DNA of 64,000 nucleotides from an uncultured Porphyromonadaceae bacterium (GTDB taxonomy: Bacteria > Bacteroidota > Bacteroidia > Bacteroidales > Muribaculaceae), in contig CABUIO010000010.1 of the NCBI GenBank assembly GCA_902491625.1, positions 1 to 64,000 of the forward strand. Reading direction: 5' to 3'. The stretch's first letter is position 1; every line of letters begins with the position of its first letter. Position numbers and translations under genes: made by a program. Of this stretch, positions 26,402 to 36,112 are shown piece after piece. The notes under the pieces were generated by a model. It saw nothing but the letters and a program-made list of their open reading frames with translations, was not told the origin of the DNA and searched no databases.

Positions 26402-27175
26402 GTGAAATCAGTTCTGGTAATTGACCGTGGCAACAGCACCCTGAAAGCGTATCTCTTTCAGGGCTACGACTGTGTGCGCTCGGCACGATTCGAGGAAGAC
26501 GACGATATCGCTGCGGGAATCTCCACTTTCTTAGGCGACGAGACTCCCGCGTCCGCAATCTACGCCTCCACCGGATGCCGGACAGAAGGCGACATAGAGA
26601 CGATCTCTGGGCTGCCCGGATGCCGGACGCTGATTTTCGACCGCGCCACGCCGCTACCTATCGCGATAGATTATGCCACCCCCGACACGCTCGGGCTTGA
26701 CAGGATCGCATCCGCAGTGGCTGCCTGTGCTTTGCTCGACACGCTGCCCGGACTCGATTTTCTGCTTGTCGTCGATGCCGGTACAGCCGTGACCCTCGAC
26801 ATTGCAGCGAGAGAGGGCGGATTCCGCGGAGGCAACATCTCCGCCGGACTCTCCATGAGGCTACATGCCCTCCACGACTTCACCTCCGCGCTGCCGTTGA
26901 CCGACGTCCACGGCGACTGTCCCGACTTCGGATTCGACACACGCAGCGCACTCCGCTCAGGCGCCATCCTCGGCATAGCCGCAGAAATCGAGAGTTCTTT
27001 CCAAAGAGCTGACCGGAAGTTCGGCAAAGGCGCGATACTCCTCACCGGCGGCGATGCCGCAATCCTCGCTCCCCACTTAGACCCTTCGCTCCGTGTGATC
27101 ACAAACCCCGCGCTTGTGGCCGACGGACTCAACCGCATACTCCATTATAATGAAACTATCCATAAAGCTATTTAG
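26402..27175 (+). CDS. coaX: type III pantothenate kinase
   Basis: 257 residues, GTG start at 26402. CoaX phosphorylates pantothenate in the first step of coenzyme A synthesis. ASKHA-fold motifs: N-terminal phosphate loop VIDRGNSTLK (family usually D-I/V-G-N-T), LDRIASAVAA, VVDAGTAVTLDI and FRGGNISAGLSMR. No other start is possible without losing the first strand, so translation at or next to the 5' end of the mRNA is implied. The 3' end overlaps the outer-membrane gene by 26 bp. Confidence 0.92.
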   Translation: MKSVLVIDRGNSTLKAYLFQGYDCVRSARFEEDDDIAAGISTFLGDETPASAIYASTGCRTEGDIETISGLPGCRTLIFDRATPLPIAIDYATPDTLGLDRIASAVAACALLDTLPGLDFLLVVDAGTAVTLDIAAREGGFRGGNISAGLSMRLHALHDFTSALPLTDVHGDCPDFGFDTRSALRSGAILGIAAEIESSFQRADRKFGKGAILLTGGDAAILAPHLDPSLRVITNPALVADGLNRILHYNETIHKAI

Positions 27176-28442
27176 CGCCCTGATCGCCGCATTGACCTGT
27201 GTGTCAATGGCTCAGGCGCAGACTTCAACCATCACCTCGACGACGTCGCCCTACTCCATGTACGGCTACGGCATGCTCAACGACCGCGCCACAAGCACAC
27301 AGCGCCAGATGGGCGGCATAGGCTACGCGATGAACTCCGGACGACAGATCAACCCGATGAATCCGGCGTCATACGCCTCCATCGACTCCCTGACATTCCT
27401 CTGGGACATCAGCGCCGACCTCACCTTCTTCAACCGCAGGGAGAACGACGTCAACGGCGAGGATCTCAAGGGTCACGGCGTTGGCGGCGGCCTCGACTAT
27501 CTCGCAATGCAGTTCCCCATCGGACGCCATTGCGGCATGTCGGTCGGCCTTGTGCCCTGGTCATCCGTAGGCTACTCGTTCGGCCGCGAGGTGATCCACG
27601 GCAACCTCAGCAACGAGGGTACAGGCGGAATCACCGAGGCATACCTCGGCTTTTCGGGACGTATCAAGGGCTTCAGCGCCGGCATCAACATCAGCTACAA
27701 CTTCGGCAATGTAATCAACGACGTCTATGCAAACACGACCTCAGGACACAGCACTCTCTTCGAGCATGTCATGCAGATACGCGACTGGAACATCGTGGCC
27801 GGACTGCAGTACACCCAGCCCATCGACCAACATAACCGCGTGACACTCGGAGCAATATATTCACCGAAAAAGACCATGCGCGGCCACGCCTGGGGCGCCT
27901 ACTGGGACATCACTGCCGACTCCAAGGCCGACACCGTGGGCTACATGAACATCAAAAACCATTACTATCAGCCCAACACGTTCGGCGTCGGTCTGAGCTA
28001 CCTCCACAACCGCTCGCGCCGACTGATGGTCGAGGCCGATTTCACGTATCAGGACTGGTCAAAAGCCAAGTTCGATCCCCTGCGTGGCGACGACGGACAG
28101 ATCGTGGTCGAAGGCCAGCAGTTCAACAACCGCTATAAGATCGCCGTAGGCGCCGAGTTCGTCCCAAAAGTACGCGGCAGCTATCTGCAACGCGTCGCCT
28201 ATCGCGCCGGCGTCTTCTACAACCGCGACTATATACGTGTAGGCTCCAATCAGCTCAAGGACTTCGGACTGAGCTGTGGATTCGGTTTCCCGACGCCTGA
28301 AGGCAAGACCGTGGTCAATCTCGGCTTTGAATACAAGCACAGGCAGGCCTCCCCGCAGGCGCTCGTGAAAGAGGACTACTACGGAATCACCCTTGGACTC
28401 AACTTCAACGAGCTTTGGTTCTGGCAGCGCAAGATCAAGTAA
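27150..28442 (+). CDS. outer-membrane beta-barrel protein
   Basis: 430 residues from ATG 27150, which lies inside the coaX reading frame; a signal peptide ends near residue 22 (SMAQAQ). The mature part has alternating aromatic strands and ends ...LNFNELWFWQRKIK, like a FadL/OmpP1-size porin. Homologues often sit next to coaX and lptC in Bacteroidales. The cargo or function is not known to me. It starts 26 bp before the coaX stop, so translational coupling is likely. Confidence 0.75.
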   Translation: MKLSIKLFSALIAALTCVSMAQAQTSTITSTTSPYSMYGYGMLNDRATSTQRQMGGIGYAMNSGRQINPMNPASYASIDSLTFLWDISADLTFFNRRENDVNGEDLKGHGVGGGLDYLAMQFPIGRHCGMSVGLVPWSSVGYSFGREVIHGNLSNEGTGGITEAYLGFSGRIKGFSAGINISYNFGNVINDVYANTTSGHSTLFEHVMQIRDWNIVAGLQYTQPIDQHNRVTLGAIYSPKKTMRGHAWGAYWDITADSKADTVGYMNIKNHYYQPNTFGVGLSYLHNRSRRLMVEADFTYQDWSKAKFDPLRGDDGQIVVEGQQFNNRYKIAVGAEFVPKVRGSYLQRVAYRAGVFYNRDYIRVGSNQLKDFGLSCGFGFPTPEGKTVVNLGFEYKHRQASPQALVKEDYYGITLGLNFNELWFWQRKIK

Positions 28443-28449
28443 GCTCCCG

Positions 28450-29163
28450 ATGAACCAACAGCGAACAGATTCCGACGACAGACATCTCCGGCGCATCATT
28501 CCGATGCGCCGCTGCGCTTTTGCGCTTGCGGCTTTCGCCATCCTCCTGCCGATGCTCTGGAGCTGCCGCGAGGAAGACAAGCTCGCCACCTATAACATCA
28601 GTACGCGCAACCGTCCCACCATGACGACCCACAACGTCATGACCATAATCTCCGATTCGGGAATACCTCAGTACAGGCTCGTCGGCCCTGTATGGTACGT
28701 CTACGACAATCTCGACACTCCGCTATGGATCCTCCCCGGAGGTCCGTATCTGGAGAAATTCGACCCCGACTTCAACATTGTCTTCACAGTGGCCTGCGAC
28801 TCGGCAGTCAACAACCGGCTCACTTCCGAATGGCTCCTCATGGGCAATGTGGAGTACCGTCAGGAGCCGGGCACACTCATCCTCACGCAACAGCTCCGCT
28901 GGAACCAGCGCGAAGGCACCGTAAGTTCCGACTCGTTCATCCATCTGGAACAACCCGGCAAAGTGATCGAAGGCTACGGTTTCGAAGGCCGCACATCCTC
29001 CGGCGGCAGCCTCACCGACTATCGTCTCCGCCGTCCCAAGGGCGCACTCCCCTACGTCAAGCCCGGCACCGGCAATCCCGCAATGCTCCCTCCCGGCGTC
29101 GCCTCAGGACTTCCCGCGCAAGAGCCGCAGAACCTTTCCGGAGTTCCGATGATTCAACCTTAA
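28450..29163 (+). CDS. lptC: LPS export periplasmic protein LptC
   Basis: 237 residues from ATG 28450, or a shorter form from 28504 directly before the hydrophobic segment. The N-terminal segment ends in a lipobox-like LWSC. The periplasmic beta-jellyroll has the family pattern: ISDSGIPQYRLVGPVWYVYD, strands around NVEYRQEPGTLILT, and GYGFEG. It would bridge LptFG in the inner membrane to LptA. The Pro/Gly-rich C-terminal tail (last 35 residues) is extra. It lies 7 bp after the outer-membrane protein and 9 bp before the CorC-like gene. Confidence 0.85.
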   Translation: MNQQRTDSDDRHLRRIIPMRRCAFALAAFAILLPMLWSCREEDKLATYNISTRNRPTMTTHNVMTIISDSGIPQYRLVGPVWYVYDNLDTPLWILPGGPYLEKFDPDFNIVFTVACDSAVNNRLTSEWLLMGNVEYRQEPGTLILTQQLRWNQREGTVSSDSFIHLEQPGKVIEGYGFEGRTSSGGSLTDYRLRRPKGALPYVKPGTGNPAMLPPGVASGLPAQEPQNLSGVPMIQP

Positions 29164-29172
29164 ACGATCATT

Positions 29173-30456
29173 ATGGATTTAACCTCAGCACTCATAATCA
29201 CCATCATAGCTATCCTCTTCTCCGGATTCTTCTCCGGCAGTGAGATAGCCTTCATGCAATCCAGCAAGGTGCGCATAGGCATCGACGCCTCCAAAGGCGG
29301 TATCATCAACCGCATAATTTCCGGATTCAACCGCAGTCAGGACATGTTCATCTCCACGCTGCTGGTCGGCAACAACATCGTGCTCGTCATCTACGGTATC
29401 TCGATCTCCGTCATCATCAACCCGCTCATCGAGCGGTGGTTCCCCAACGAAGCCGTCATCCTGATCGCAAACACCCTCATATCCACTGCCATCATTCTCA
29501 TAACCGGTGAGTTCATCCCCAAGACGACATTCCGCATCAACCCCAACGCCACGCTCAAGATCTGCGCCATCCCGCTCTATGTCATCTACATCATCCTCTA
29601 CCCGGTCTCCCTTCTCACCTCCGCGATATCGCGCGGACTTATGAAACTGATCGGAATCAGCGACAAGAAAGAGACCGCCGACACCATCAGCATCGATCAG
29701 CTCGACGACTACATCCAGCAGGCAATCGACGACAAATCCGAGGGACAGACCGTGGAGAACGAGGTCAAGATCTTCCGCAACGCCATCGACTTCAAGGACA
29801 CCCACATACGCGACTGCATGATTCCGCGCAACGAGATCACCGCAGTCAACATCAACACGACAACGCGCCAGCAGCTTCTCAAGCTCTTCGTCGCCTCCGG
29901 ACTCAGCAAGATCGTGGTATACAACGACGACATCGACGATGTCAGGGGCTATATCCACATCTCAGAGCTATTCAATCCAGACGCCGACTGGAAAGAACAC
30001 CTGAAGCCTGTCATCTTCACTCCCGAGACCATGCTCGCAAACAAAATGATGCGTCGTCTGCTGGCTGAAAAACGCTCCATGGCCATCGTCGTCGACGAAT
30101 TCGGCGGCACGGCCGGACTCGTCACTCTTGAAGACCTCGTGGAAGAGATATTCGGCGAGATCGAAGACGAACACGACAAGCAGCGTCTCATCGCACGCCG
30201 CATCGACGACAACACCTACGAGTTCTCCGGACGTGTGGAAGTGGAACGCATCAACGAACAGTTCCCGCTCGAACTCAAGGAATCGGAAGAATACCAGACC
30301 ATCGCGGGCTATATCCTCGACCATCTTGAGGAAATACCGGCGCAAGGAGCGCAATTCGATATCGATGACTGGAAATTCACCATCCTGAAGACCTCAGCCG
30401 CGCGCATCGAACTTATCCGTATGACGCGCATCGCTACCGACCATCCCCACCCATGA
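29173..30456 (+). CDS. CNNM/CorC-family membrane protein (GldE/hemolysin-like)
   Basis: 427 residues. A DUF21/CNNM membrane domain with about four segments (1-190) is followed by a tandem CBS pair (about 200-330; blocks [13 protein letters not shown] and [28 protein letters not shown]) and a C-terminal CorC_HlyC domain (about 345-420). Family members are linked to Mg2+/Co2+ efflux or, in gliding Bacteroidota, are called GldE. Here it ends the coaX - porin - lptC operon. Confidence 0.88.
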   Translation: MDLTSALIITIIAILFSGFFSGSEIAFMQSSKVRIGIDASKGGIINRIISGFNRSQDMFISTLLVGNNIVLVIYGISISVIINPLIERWFPNEAVILIANTLISTAIILITGEFIPKTTFRINPNATLKICAIPLYVIYIILYPVSLLTSAISRGLMKLIGISDKKETADTISIDQLDDYIQQAIDDKSEGQTVENEVKIFRNAIDFKDTHIRDCMIPRNEITAVNINTTTRQQLLKLFVASGLSKIVVYNDDIDDVRGYIHISELFNPDADWKEHLKPVIFTPETMLANKMMRRLLAEKRSMAIVVDEFGGTAGLVTLEDLVEEIFGEIEDEHDKQRLIARRIDDNTYEFSGRVEVERINEQFPLELKESEEYQTIAGYILDHLEEIPAQGAQFDIDDWKFTILKTSAARIELIRMTRIATDHPHP

Positions 30457-30532
30457 TCTGCTTCCCGAAACGACAGCAGGACTGTTTTGTTGGTCAAAAA
30501 ATCGGAATTTTAACACTTTTCCGTCCCAAAAA

Positions 30533-30563
30533 TTTGCCGCTAAAGTTTTTTGTATTACCTTTG
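30533..30563 (+). promoter_or_regulatory. consensus promoter of sigma-factor copy 2
   Basis: TTTG (30533-30536), 19 bp, TACCTTTG (30556-30563). The leader is about 55 nt. Unlike copy 1, this sigma gene has a full housekeeping promoter. Confidence 0.75.
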
Positions 30564-30625
30564 TTGCGAACTAACCGACAAACCTGTCGCTAAAATTCTA
30601 TTTATCATAGATTTAATAACTTACG

Positions 30626-31135
30626 ATGTCTAAGATAAGCAAATTCCAGGATCGACTCGTGGACGAACAGAACAATCTGATGAACTTCGCCTACAAGCTG
30701 ACGTCAGACCACAACGCCGCAAGCGACCTTGTTCAGGAGACGACCCTCAAAGCTCTTGACAATGAAGAGAAGTACGCAGATAACGTCAACTTCAAAGGTT
30801 GGATTTTCACTATCATGCGCAACATCTTCATCAACAACTATCGCCGCAACGTGCGCCAGAACACTCTGGTCGACACCACCGACAATCTCTACCACCTCAA
30901 TTCAACCACCGAGGTGGCCAACGAATCGCCCGAAGGCGCCTACACCATCAACGAGATTACGGAACTTATCGCCAAGCTCCCCGAGAACTTCAGCAAACCG
31001 TTCTCGCTCCACATCGCCGGCTACAAATATGAAGAGATTGCAGAGAAGCTCGACCTGCCGCTCGGCACCGTCAAAAGCCGCATCTTCACCACGCGCCGAC
31101 AGCTCCGCGAGCTCCTCGCAGACTACCACGACTGA
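30626..31135 (+). CDS. ECF-type RNA polymerase sigma factor (copy 2)
   Basis: 169 residues, clearly a paralogue of the sigma factor at 24692-25198: shared blocks include NFKGW-(I/V)-FTIMRNIFINNYRR in region 2 and AGYKYEEIAEKLDLPLGTVKSRIF in region 4. Region 2 starts at about residue 12 and region 4 at about 118. There is no adjacent anti-sigma gene. A T-rich terminator follows. The close pair suggests duplication within the chromosome region, with different promoter strengths. Confidence 0.9.
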   Translation: MSKISKFQDRLVDEQNNLMNFAYKLTSDHNAASDLVQETTLKALDNEEKYADNVNFKGWIFTIMRNIFINNYRRNVRQNTLVDTTDNLYHLNSTTEVANESPEGAYTINEITELIAKLPENFSKPFSLHIAGYKYEEIAEKLDLPLGTVKSRIFTTRRQLRELLADYHD

Positions 31136-31162
31136 TCCGGTTCCGCAGAACCACTAACCCAT

Positions 31163-31194
31163 AAACCGCAGACCCTCCTCTGCGGTTTTCTTTT
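31163..31194 (+). terminator. rho-independent terminator of sigma copy 2
   Basis: AAACCGCAGA (31163-31172), CCCTCC loop, TCTGCGGTTT (31179-31188), then TCTTTT. Confidence 0.85.
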
Positions 31195-31210
31195 GACCCG
31201 AACCGACAAT

Positions 31211-31247
31211 GGCTGCACCCTAACGTAGGGCTGCTCCACGGAGCAGC
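31211..31247 (-). repeat. palindromic repeat family D, copy 2
   Basis: On the minus strand GCTGCTCC-GT-GGAGCAGC (31247-31230) is followed by CCTACGTTAGGGTGCAG. Compared with copy 1 at 13501-13536, the palindrome arms show A/T swapped to T/A as a compensating pair, one base differs in the tail (C to A), and the rest is the same. It lies between the sigma factor terminator and yraN. Confidence 0.6.
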
Positions 31248-31309
31248 AGCCACGCTGCAAGTACCTCAGCGTCAAGAAATAAACGTGTGACAGAGCGTCT
31301 CCATCCTCT

Positions 31310-31708
31310 CTACCGTCCTACGGTGCTGAGCGGAGGCATGTAGGCGTCCTCGATATGCGTAAGGCGGCGATCCACTCCCTCACCTGTCACGACGATTATG
31401 TCAAACCTGTAGTAATAGAGATATTCCTGCCGACGCAGATATATGTCGGCCGCCCGCGCTATGAAGCGCTGCTTGCGCAGATCCACCGCATCGACAGCAG
31501 CATCGGCGTCAGGCTTGCGGCGTGCCTTGACCTCTACGAACACCATCTCGCGCCCTTTCTGCGCGATGATGTCCACCTCATAATGCGACGGTTGCGGGCG
31601 CCAGTTGCGCTCCCTTATAGCGTAATCTTTCGACGCAAGATAATCTGCCGCCAGTTTCTCCGCCTCGCGGCCGAGGCGCATCCTCTCATTCTCCGGATTC
31701 TCCATCAT
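31310..31708 (-). CDS. YraN/UPF0102 family endonuclease-like protein
   Basis: 132 residues. The restriction-endonuclease-like core shows G-x2-AE-KLAADYL, then [21 protein letters not shown], the D-(x)n-ExK nuclease motif (about Asp46, Glu58, Lys60). The biochemical role of the family is unsettled; links to recombination or DNA processing are proposed. It overlaps trmD by 4 bp and is the last gene of the minus-strand run. Confidence 0.88.
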   Translation of the reverse strand: MMENPENERMRLGREAEKLAADYLASKDYAIRERNWRPQPSHYEVDIIAQKGREMVFVEVKARRKPDADAAVDAVDLRKQRFIARAADIYLRRQEYLYYYRFDIIVVTGEGVDRRLTHIEDAYMPPLSTVGR

Positions 31709-32382
31709 TCCCCCAACAGATCCGGACGCAGACGCTTCGTGCGCTCAAGAGCCTGCTCATAGCGCCACGCGTCGATCTTGGCCTGATGGCCGCTCAAAAG
31801 GATGTCCGGCACACGCCAGCCGTTGTATTCCGCCGGACGAGTATACACCGGAGGAGCAAGAAGATTGTCCTGAAAACTGTCTGACAGAGCCGACTGCTCG
31901 TCGCCGATCGCGCCCGGAATAAGTCGTACCGTCGCGTCGGCGATCACCGCCGCTGCAAGTTCGCCGCCGGTCAGCACATAGTCGCCGATCGACAGCTCCA
32001 TAGTGCATAGATGCTCCCTGATGCGGTAGTCCACACCCTTGTAATGGCCGCAGAGGATTATGATGTTGCCCAACATCGACAGTCGGTTGGCGATGGGCTG
32101 CGAGAACTGCTCCCCGTCGGGAGAAGTGAAGATCACCTCGTCGTAGTCCCGCTGCGATTTCAGATGCGAAATACAGGCATCCACAGGCTGAATCTGCATC
32201 ACCATGCCCGCCTCGCCGCCGAAAGGGTAATCGTCGACCTTGCGGTGCTTGTTAGTGGTGTAATCACGCAGATTGTGGACAGCGATCTCAACCAGCCCCT
32301 TGTCCTGCGCACGCTTCAGGATGCTGCAGTTCAGCGGTCCGTCGAGCATCTCCGGCAATACAGTGATAATATCTATCCTCAT
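31705..32382 (-). CDS. trmD: tRNA (guanine37-N1)-methyltransferase
   Basis: 225 residues from ATG 32382 ([13 protein letters not shown]). TrmD methylates G37 of tRNAs that read CNN codons to prevent frameshifting. The SPOUT trefoil-knot blocks are present: [26 protein letters not shown] and the linker to the C-terminal domain with [24 protein letters not shown]. It overlaps the lipoprotein start and the yraN start by 4 bp each, so the three are translated together. Confidence 0.96.
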   Translation of the reverse strand: MRIDIITVLPEMLDGPLNCSILKRAQDKGLVEIAVHNLRDYTTNKHRKVDDYPFGGEAGMVMQIQPVDACISHLKSQRDYDEVIFTSPDGEQFSQPIANRLSMLGNIIILCGHYKGVDYRIREHLCTMELSIGDYVLTGGELAAAVIADATVRLIPGAIGDEQSALSDSFQDNLLAPPVYTRPAEYNGWRVPDILLSGHQAKIDAWRYEQALERTKRLRPDLLGE

Positions 32383-32756
32383 TCGTTCCAGATGTCGGCT
32401 TCGACGGCTTCTTTGCGGGTGGTCTTGAAGAGTTCGTCCATGTCCTCGACAGCGGGACATTCCTTGAACGATTCCTTTTCCGTCATTCTCTCAAAAGCGC
32501 TGTTGTCCTCAAGCTTTTTGTTGTCACGGAAGCGGCGGATGAATTTCACGCGGTCGCGCAACGGAGCATTCTCGTAGTATTTGACATATTTGCCCACGAT
32601 CTTGTCTACTTTTTTGGCATCGTAGTCGTGTGCGACCTCGATCAGCTCGTCGGCCATCTTGTCGGCATCCTCACGCGGATTGCCGCTCACTCGATTGCAG
32701 GCCACCGTCATCAGGCAGATGACCGCAAATGTCAAAAGGCAGATATATTTTCTCAT
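32379..32756 (-). CDS. small lipoprotein of unknown function
   Basis: 125 residues from ATG 32756 ([15 protein letters not shown]). The signal ends with MTVAC, a lipobox with Cys20. The mature part is helical and highly charged (many Lys/Asp/Glu). No domain is recognised. It overlaps trmD by 4 bp and starts 2 bp after the beta-barrel gene, so it belongs to the same operon and may work with the barrel at the envelope. Confidence 0.75.
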   Translation of the reverse strand: MRKYICLLTFAVICLMTVACNRVSGNPREDADKMADELIEVAHDYDAKKVDKIVGKYVKYYENAPLRDRVKFIRRFRDNKKLEDNSAFERMTEKESFKECPAVEDMDELFKTTRKEAVEADIWNE

Positions 32757-32758
32757 AG

Positions 32759-33442
32759 TCAAAAATCGTATCCGAGGGTGAATGTCCATGCTTTGTGATG
32801 ACCGCCCTTCAGGTCTTTATAAACTCTCGATGTGCCGGCCTCGTAGTGTACGCCGATGGAGTAATGGCGGGCATAGCGCACTGTCGTGCCTAATTTCCAG
32901 CCGAAGCTCCATTTCTTGCGGATGTCGAAGTAGCCGGTCTTGAAGGTCAGCGGGCCTGTCGAGGGCGTGTCGAAATGTGTCTTGTCGCTGCCTCCGAGTC
33001 CAAAGCCGAACACGGGACCGGCCTCAAGCGCCCACTGAAGGTTAGAAGCGGGATTCATGCGCACGGAGGCCATGAGAGGAATCTTCAGCCATGTGGAGCG
33101 TGTGTGGCCGTAGGTGTCGACTCCCGGTACGTCGGCTGTGTTGTCGTTCTTGGTGATGTAGCTGTAGTTGTGGCTACGGCTCTCGAAGAAAACTCCCGGC
33201 TGCATGGTGAAGAACTCGCGGAAATTCAGATCCACGACAGCTCCGGCGGTGAATCCGGTACCCCAGCTGTCGAGGCTGAGATCCTTGCCGTCACCGGGCG
33301 AGGTCTGGTTGGAGGTATTGACACCGACCCTCACTCCCACTCCGATCATACGCTCGGGAGCGGAGGTGTCGAAGAAGTCCTGGGCAGAAGCTGTCGCGGT
33401 GGCCACGATCATGGCCGCGGCAATGATGGCTTGTTTCTTCAT
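32759..33442 (-). CDS. PorT-type outer-membrane beta-barrel protein
   Basis: 227 residues with a signal peptide (about 1-20, ending ASAQ). The barrel part has [25 protein letters not shown] and [11 protein letters not shown], the pattern of the PorT/OMP_b-brl_2 family, and ends in an aromatic strand (TFTLGYDF). PorT itself is a type IX secretion component, but the family is large and this one may be a generic small barrel. It overlaps queA by 4 bp. Confidence 0.75.
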   Translation of the reverse strand: MKKQAIIAAAMIVATATASAQDFFDTSAPERMIGVGVRVGVNTSNQTSPGDGKDLSLDSWGTGFTAGAVVDLNFREFFTMQPGVFFESRSHNYSYITKNDNTADVPGVDTYGHTRSTWLKIPLMASVRMNPASNLQWALEAGPVFGFGLGGSDKTHFDTPSTGPLTFKTGYFDIRKKWSFGWKLGTTVRYARHYSIGVHYEAGTSRVYKDLKGGHHKAWTFTLGYDF

Positions 33443-34491
33443 CTTATTATGAGCATTGCGTCGCCGTAGGCGCCGAAGTTGTATTTATGTTTGATAGCGT
33501 CCTGATATGCGCTCATGATCAGATCGTAGCCGCCGAAGGCGCACACCATCATCAGCATGGTGCTGTAGGGAAGGTGGAAGTTGCTGACCATGTGGGTGCA
33601 GACCGAGAACTCGTAGGGAGGGAAGATGAACTTGTTGGTCCATCCCTTGTAGGGCATGATGTGGCCGTCCATGCAGACGGAGCTTGCCAGCGCCCTCATG
33701 ACGTCGGAGCCGACAGCGCAGACCCTGGCGTTGCGGTCCTTGGCGGCGTTGATGATGTCAACAAGCTCGCCTGAAACCTCCATGTCCTCGCTGTCCATGC
33801 GATGTTTGGTAAGATCCTCCACGTCGATGTCACGGAAATTGCCACGGCCGGAGTGCAGGGTCAGGAACGCGCGCTCCACGCCCTTGATTTCAAGGCGTTT
33901 GAGCAGTTCACGCGAGAAATGGAGTCCTGCAGCGGGTGCCACAACCGCGCCCTCCCTCTCGGCGAAAATGCACTGGTAGCGGTCCTCGTCCTCCGGCTCC
34001 GCCTCGCGATTGATGTAGTCGGGCAACGGAGTGTGGCCGAGGGCGTAGAGGTCGCGCTTGAACTCGTCGTGAGGACCGTCGTAGAGGAAGCGCAATGTGC
34101 GGCCGCGGTTGGTGGTGTTGTCGATCACCTCGGCAACCATCGAGTCCCCCTCGCCGAAATAGAGTTTATTGCCTATCCTGATCTTGCGGGCCGGCTCCAC
34201 GAGCACGTCCCAAAATTTGTTTTCGCTGTTAAGTTCGCGTAGCAGAAACACTTCGATGCGGGCGCCGGTCTTCTCCTTGTTGCCGTAGAGGCGCGCAGGG
34301 AAGACCTTGGTGTTGTTGAACACCATGACGTCGCCATCGTCAAAATAGCTGAGTATATCCTTAAATTGCAAATGCTCGATCTCTCCTGTCGAGGCATTGA
34401 CCACCATCAGCCGACATTCGTCGCGGTTTTTCGACGGATACTGGGCTATGAGTTCTTCCGGAAGTCTGAATTTAAACTGGGATAGCTTCAT
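33439..34491 (-). CDS. queA: S-adenosylmethionine:tRNA ribosyltransferase-isomerase
   Basis: 350 residues, the usual length. QueA transfers and isomerises the ribose of SAM onto the queuosine precursor in tRNA. Recognisable blocks: [22 protein letters not shown] at the start, [31 protein letters not shown] and [12 protein letters not shown]. The gene lies 49 bp after truB. It consumes SAM made by metK. Confidence 0.95.
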   Translation of the reverse strand: MKLSQFKFRLPEELIAQYPSKNRDECRLMVVNASTGEIEHLQFKDILSYFDDGDVMVFNNTKVFPARLYGNKEKTGARIEVFLLRELNSENKFWDVLVEPARKIRIGNKLYFGEGDSMVAEVIDNTTNRGRTLRFLYDGPHDEFKRDLYALGHTPLPDYINREAEPEDEDRYQCIFAEREGAVVAPAAGLHFSRELLKRLEIKGVERAFLTLHSGRGNFRDIDVEDLTKHRMDSEDMEVSGELVDIINAAKDRNARVCAVGSDVMRALASSVCMDGHIMPYKGWTNKFIFPPYEFSVCTHMVSNFHLPYSTMLMMVCAFGGYDLIMSAYQDAIKHKYNFGAYGDAMLIIR

Positions 34492-34540
34492 TTACTGGAA
34501 TGTTGCAAAGAGTTGTTACTTATAGGTTGAATATAGGTGT

Positions 34541-35266
34541 TTATTGTTTTCGGTTGGCTTCGTACCAGTCGGGAAACTGCAATTCGGCCGAGGCAATAAG
34601 TTCGAGAGCCTGGTCGATGCTCATGCAGTCCTCGATACGGTAGTCTCCTATGCGGGTGCGCCGAAGGTCTGTGAGATGCGCGCCGCAGCCGAGCGCTTCG
34701 CCGATGTCGCGGGCAAGCGAGCGGATGTAAGTGCCTTTGGAACAGCCCACGCGCACCGTGACGTAAGGCAGCGACATGTCGGTCAGCTCAAGCTCGGAGA
34801 TGACGATCGGCTTGGCCTTCAGTTCCACCTCATGTCCCTTGCGGGCGTATTTGTAGGCGCGCTTGCCGTCGATCTTGACGGCGGAATAGACAGGAGGGAC
34901 CTGCATGATCTCTCCCCGGAAACGTTCGAGAACCTCGCGCACATCCTCCTCGGTGATATGTTCGTAGGGATGTTCGCTGTCTATTTCGGTCTCAAGGTCG
35001 AAACTCGGCGTCGTGGTTCCGAGACGCATGGTGGCCACATACTCTTTGTCGGAGCCTTGAAGCTCGTCGATGCGTTTGGTGCCGCGCCCGGTGCAGACAA
35101 GAAGCACACCGGTGGCCAGAGGATCGAGGGTGCCGGCGTGTCCGACCTTGAAACGGCGCGCTCCGAGACGGCGCTGCAAGGCACCGCGAAGACGTTTCAC
35201 GGCGTCGAACGATGTCCATCCTTTCGGTTTGTCGACCGCAAGTATCTCTCCCGTTACGAAATCCAT
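34541..35266 (-). CDS. truB: tRNA pseudouridine55 synthase
   Basis: 241 residues. TruB isomerises U55 in the T loop of tRNAs. The catalytic Asp48 is in VGHAGTLDPLATGVL; KPKGWTSFDAV precedes it and VRVGCSKGTYIRSLARDIG follows. It is 12 bp downstream of uppP on the minus strand. Confidence 0.96.
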   Translation of the reverse strand: MDFVTGEILAVDKPKGWTSFDAVKRLRGALQRRLGARRFKVGHAGTLDPLATGVLLVCTGRGTKRIDELQGSDKEYVATMRLGTTTPSFDLETEIDSEHPYEHITEEDVREVLERFRGEIMQVPPVYSAVKIDGKRAYKYARKGHEVELKAKPIVISELELTDMSLPYVTVRVGCSKGTYIRSLARDIGEALGCGAHLTDLRRTRIGDYRIEDCMSIDQALELIASAELQFPDWYEANRKQ

Positions 35267-35278
35267 CAGTAAAAAGGT

Positions 35279-36112
35279 TTAGATTATGATGCATAGTATT
35301 CCGACGATCACGCAATAGAGCGCGAACCAGACGAGGCGCCCTTTCTTGACAAGGGCGATCATCCATTTGCAGGCGGCACAGCCCACAAGGTAAGCGGCAG
35401 CGAATCCTATCAGCATCGACAGCCAGCCGACTCCGCCTCCAGATGCGGCGGATGTCTCCGCTGTCATCATACCCACAAGGTCGAGAAGCGCCTCGCCGAC
35501 GATCGGGATAACGACCATGATGAAGCTGAACTGTGCCACTTCGGAGCGGCGGTCGCCCAACAGGATACCGGTGGCGATCGTGGAACCGCTGCGGCTCAGA
35601 CCGGGAAGCACGGCGATGGACTGCGCAATGCCGATGACGAAGGCGTCGAGCCACGTGATGTCATGCCCGGCGTTGGCGCCGCGCAGATGGCGCGTGGCGA
35701 AATTGATGCTGCTGAGATGGGCAAATGTCAGCAGGGCGGCGGTGACGATAAGGCAGATGCCGACCACGAGAAGGCCGGAACCGAAGATCGCCTCGACGCT
35801 GTCCTTGAAGAACACTCCGACAATCCCGACAGGGATGCAGCTCAGGAGAATCTTGCAGACATAGCGGAAATCCTTGGTGTCGCGGAACTGAAAGAAGGAG
35901 ACCGCGAGTTTGCGGAACATCGGGAAGAGTATAGTGATCGTGCTCAGCACTGTGGCGAAATGCACCATCACGTCGAATTCAAGTTTCTGCTCGGGGGTGA
36001 TGGTCACTCCGAGAAGTTCCTGAAAGATAGTCAGATGGCCGCTGGAGCTTACCGGCAGATACTCCGTGGCACCCTGTACGATGCCGAGGATAAGAGCTTC
36101 TAACCAATCCAT
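35279..36112 (-). CDS. uppP: undecaprenyl-diphosphatase (BacA/UppP)
   Basis: 277 residues, about eight membrane segments. It recycles undecaprenyl diphosphate, the lipid carrier of cell-wall synthesis. Two signature blocks: GIVQGATEYLPVSSSGH (active-site Glu/Ser/His) and LPGLSRSGSTIATG. The start overlaps the DUF3098 stop by 1 bp. Confidence 0.95.
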   Translation of the reverse strand: MDWLEALILGIVQGATEYLPVSSSGHLTIFQELLGVTITPEQKLEFDVMVHFATVLSTITILFPMFRKLAVSFFQFRDTKDFRYVCKILLSCIPVGIVGVFFKDSVEAIFGSGLLVVGICLIVTAALLTFAHLSSINFATRHLRGANAGHDITWLDAFVIGIAQSIAVLPGLSRSGSTIATGILLGDRRSEVAQFSFIMVVIPIVGEALLDLVGMMTAETSAASGGGVGWLSMLIGFAAAYLVGCAACKWMIALVKKGRLVWFALYCVIVGILCIII

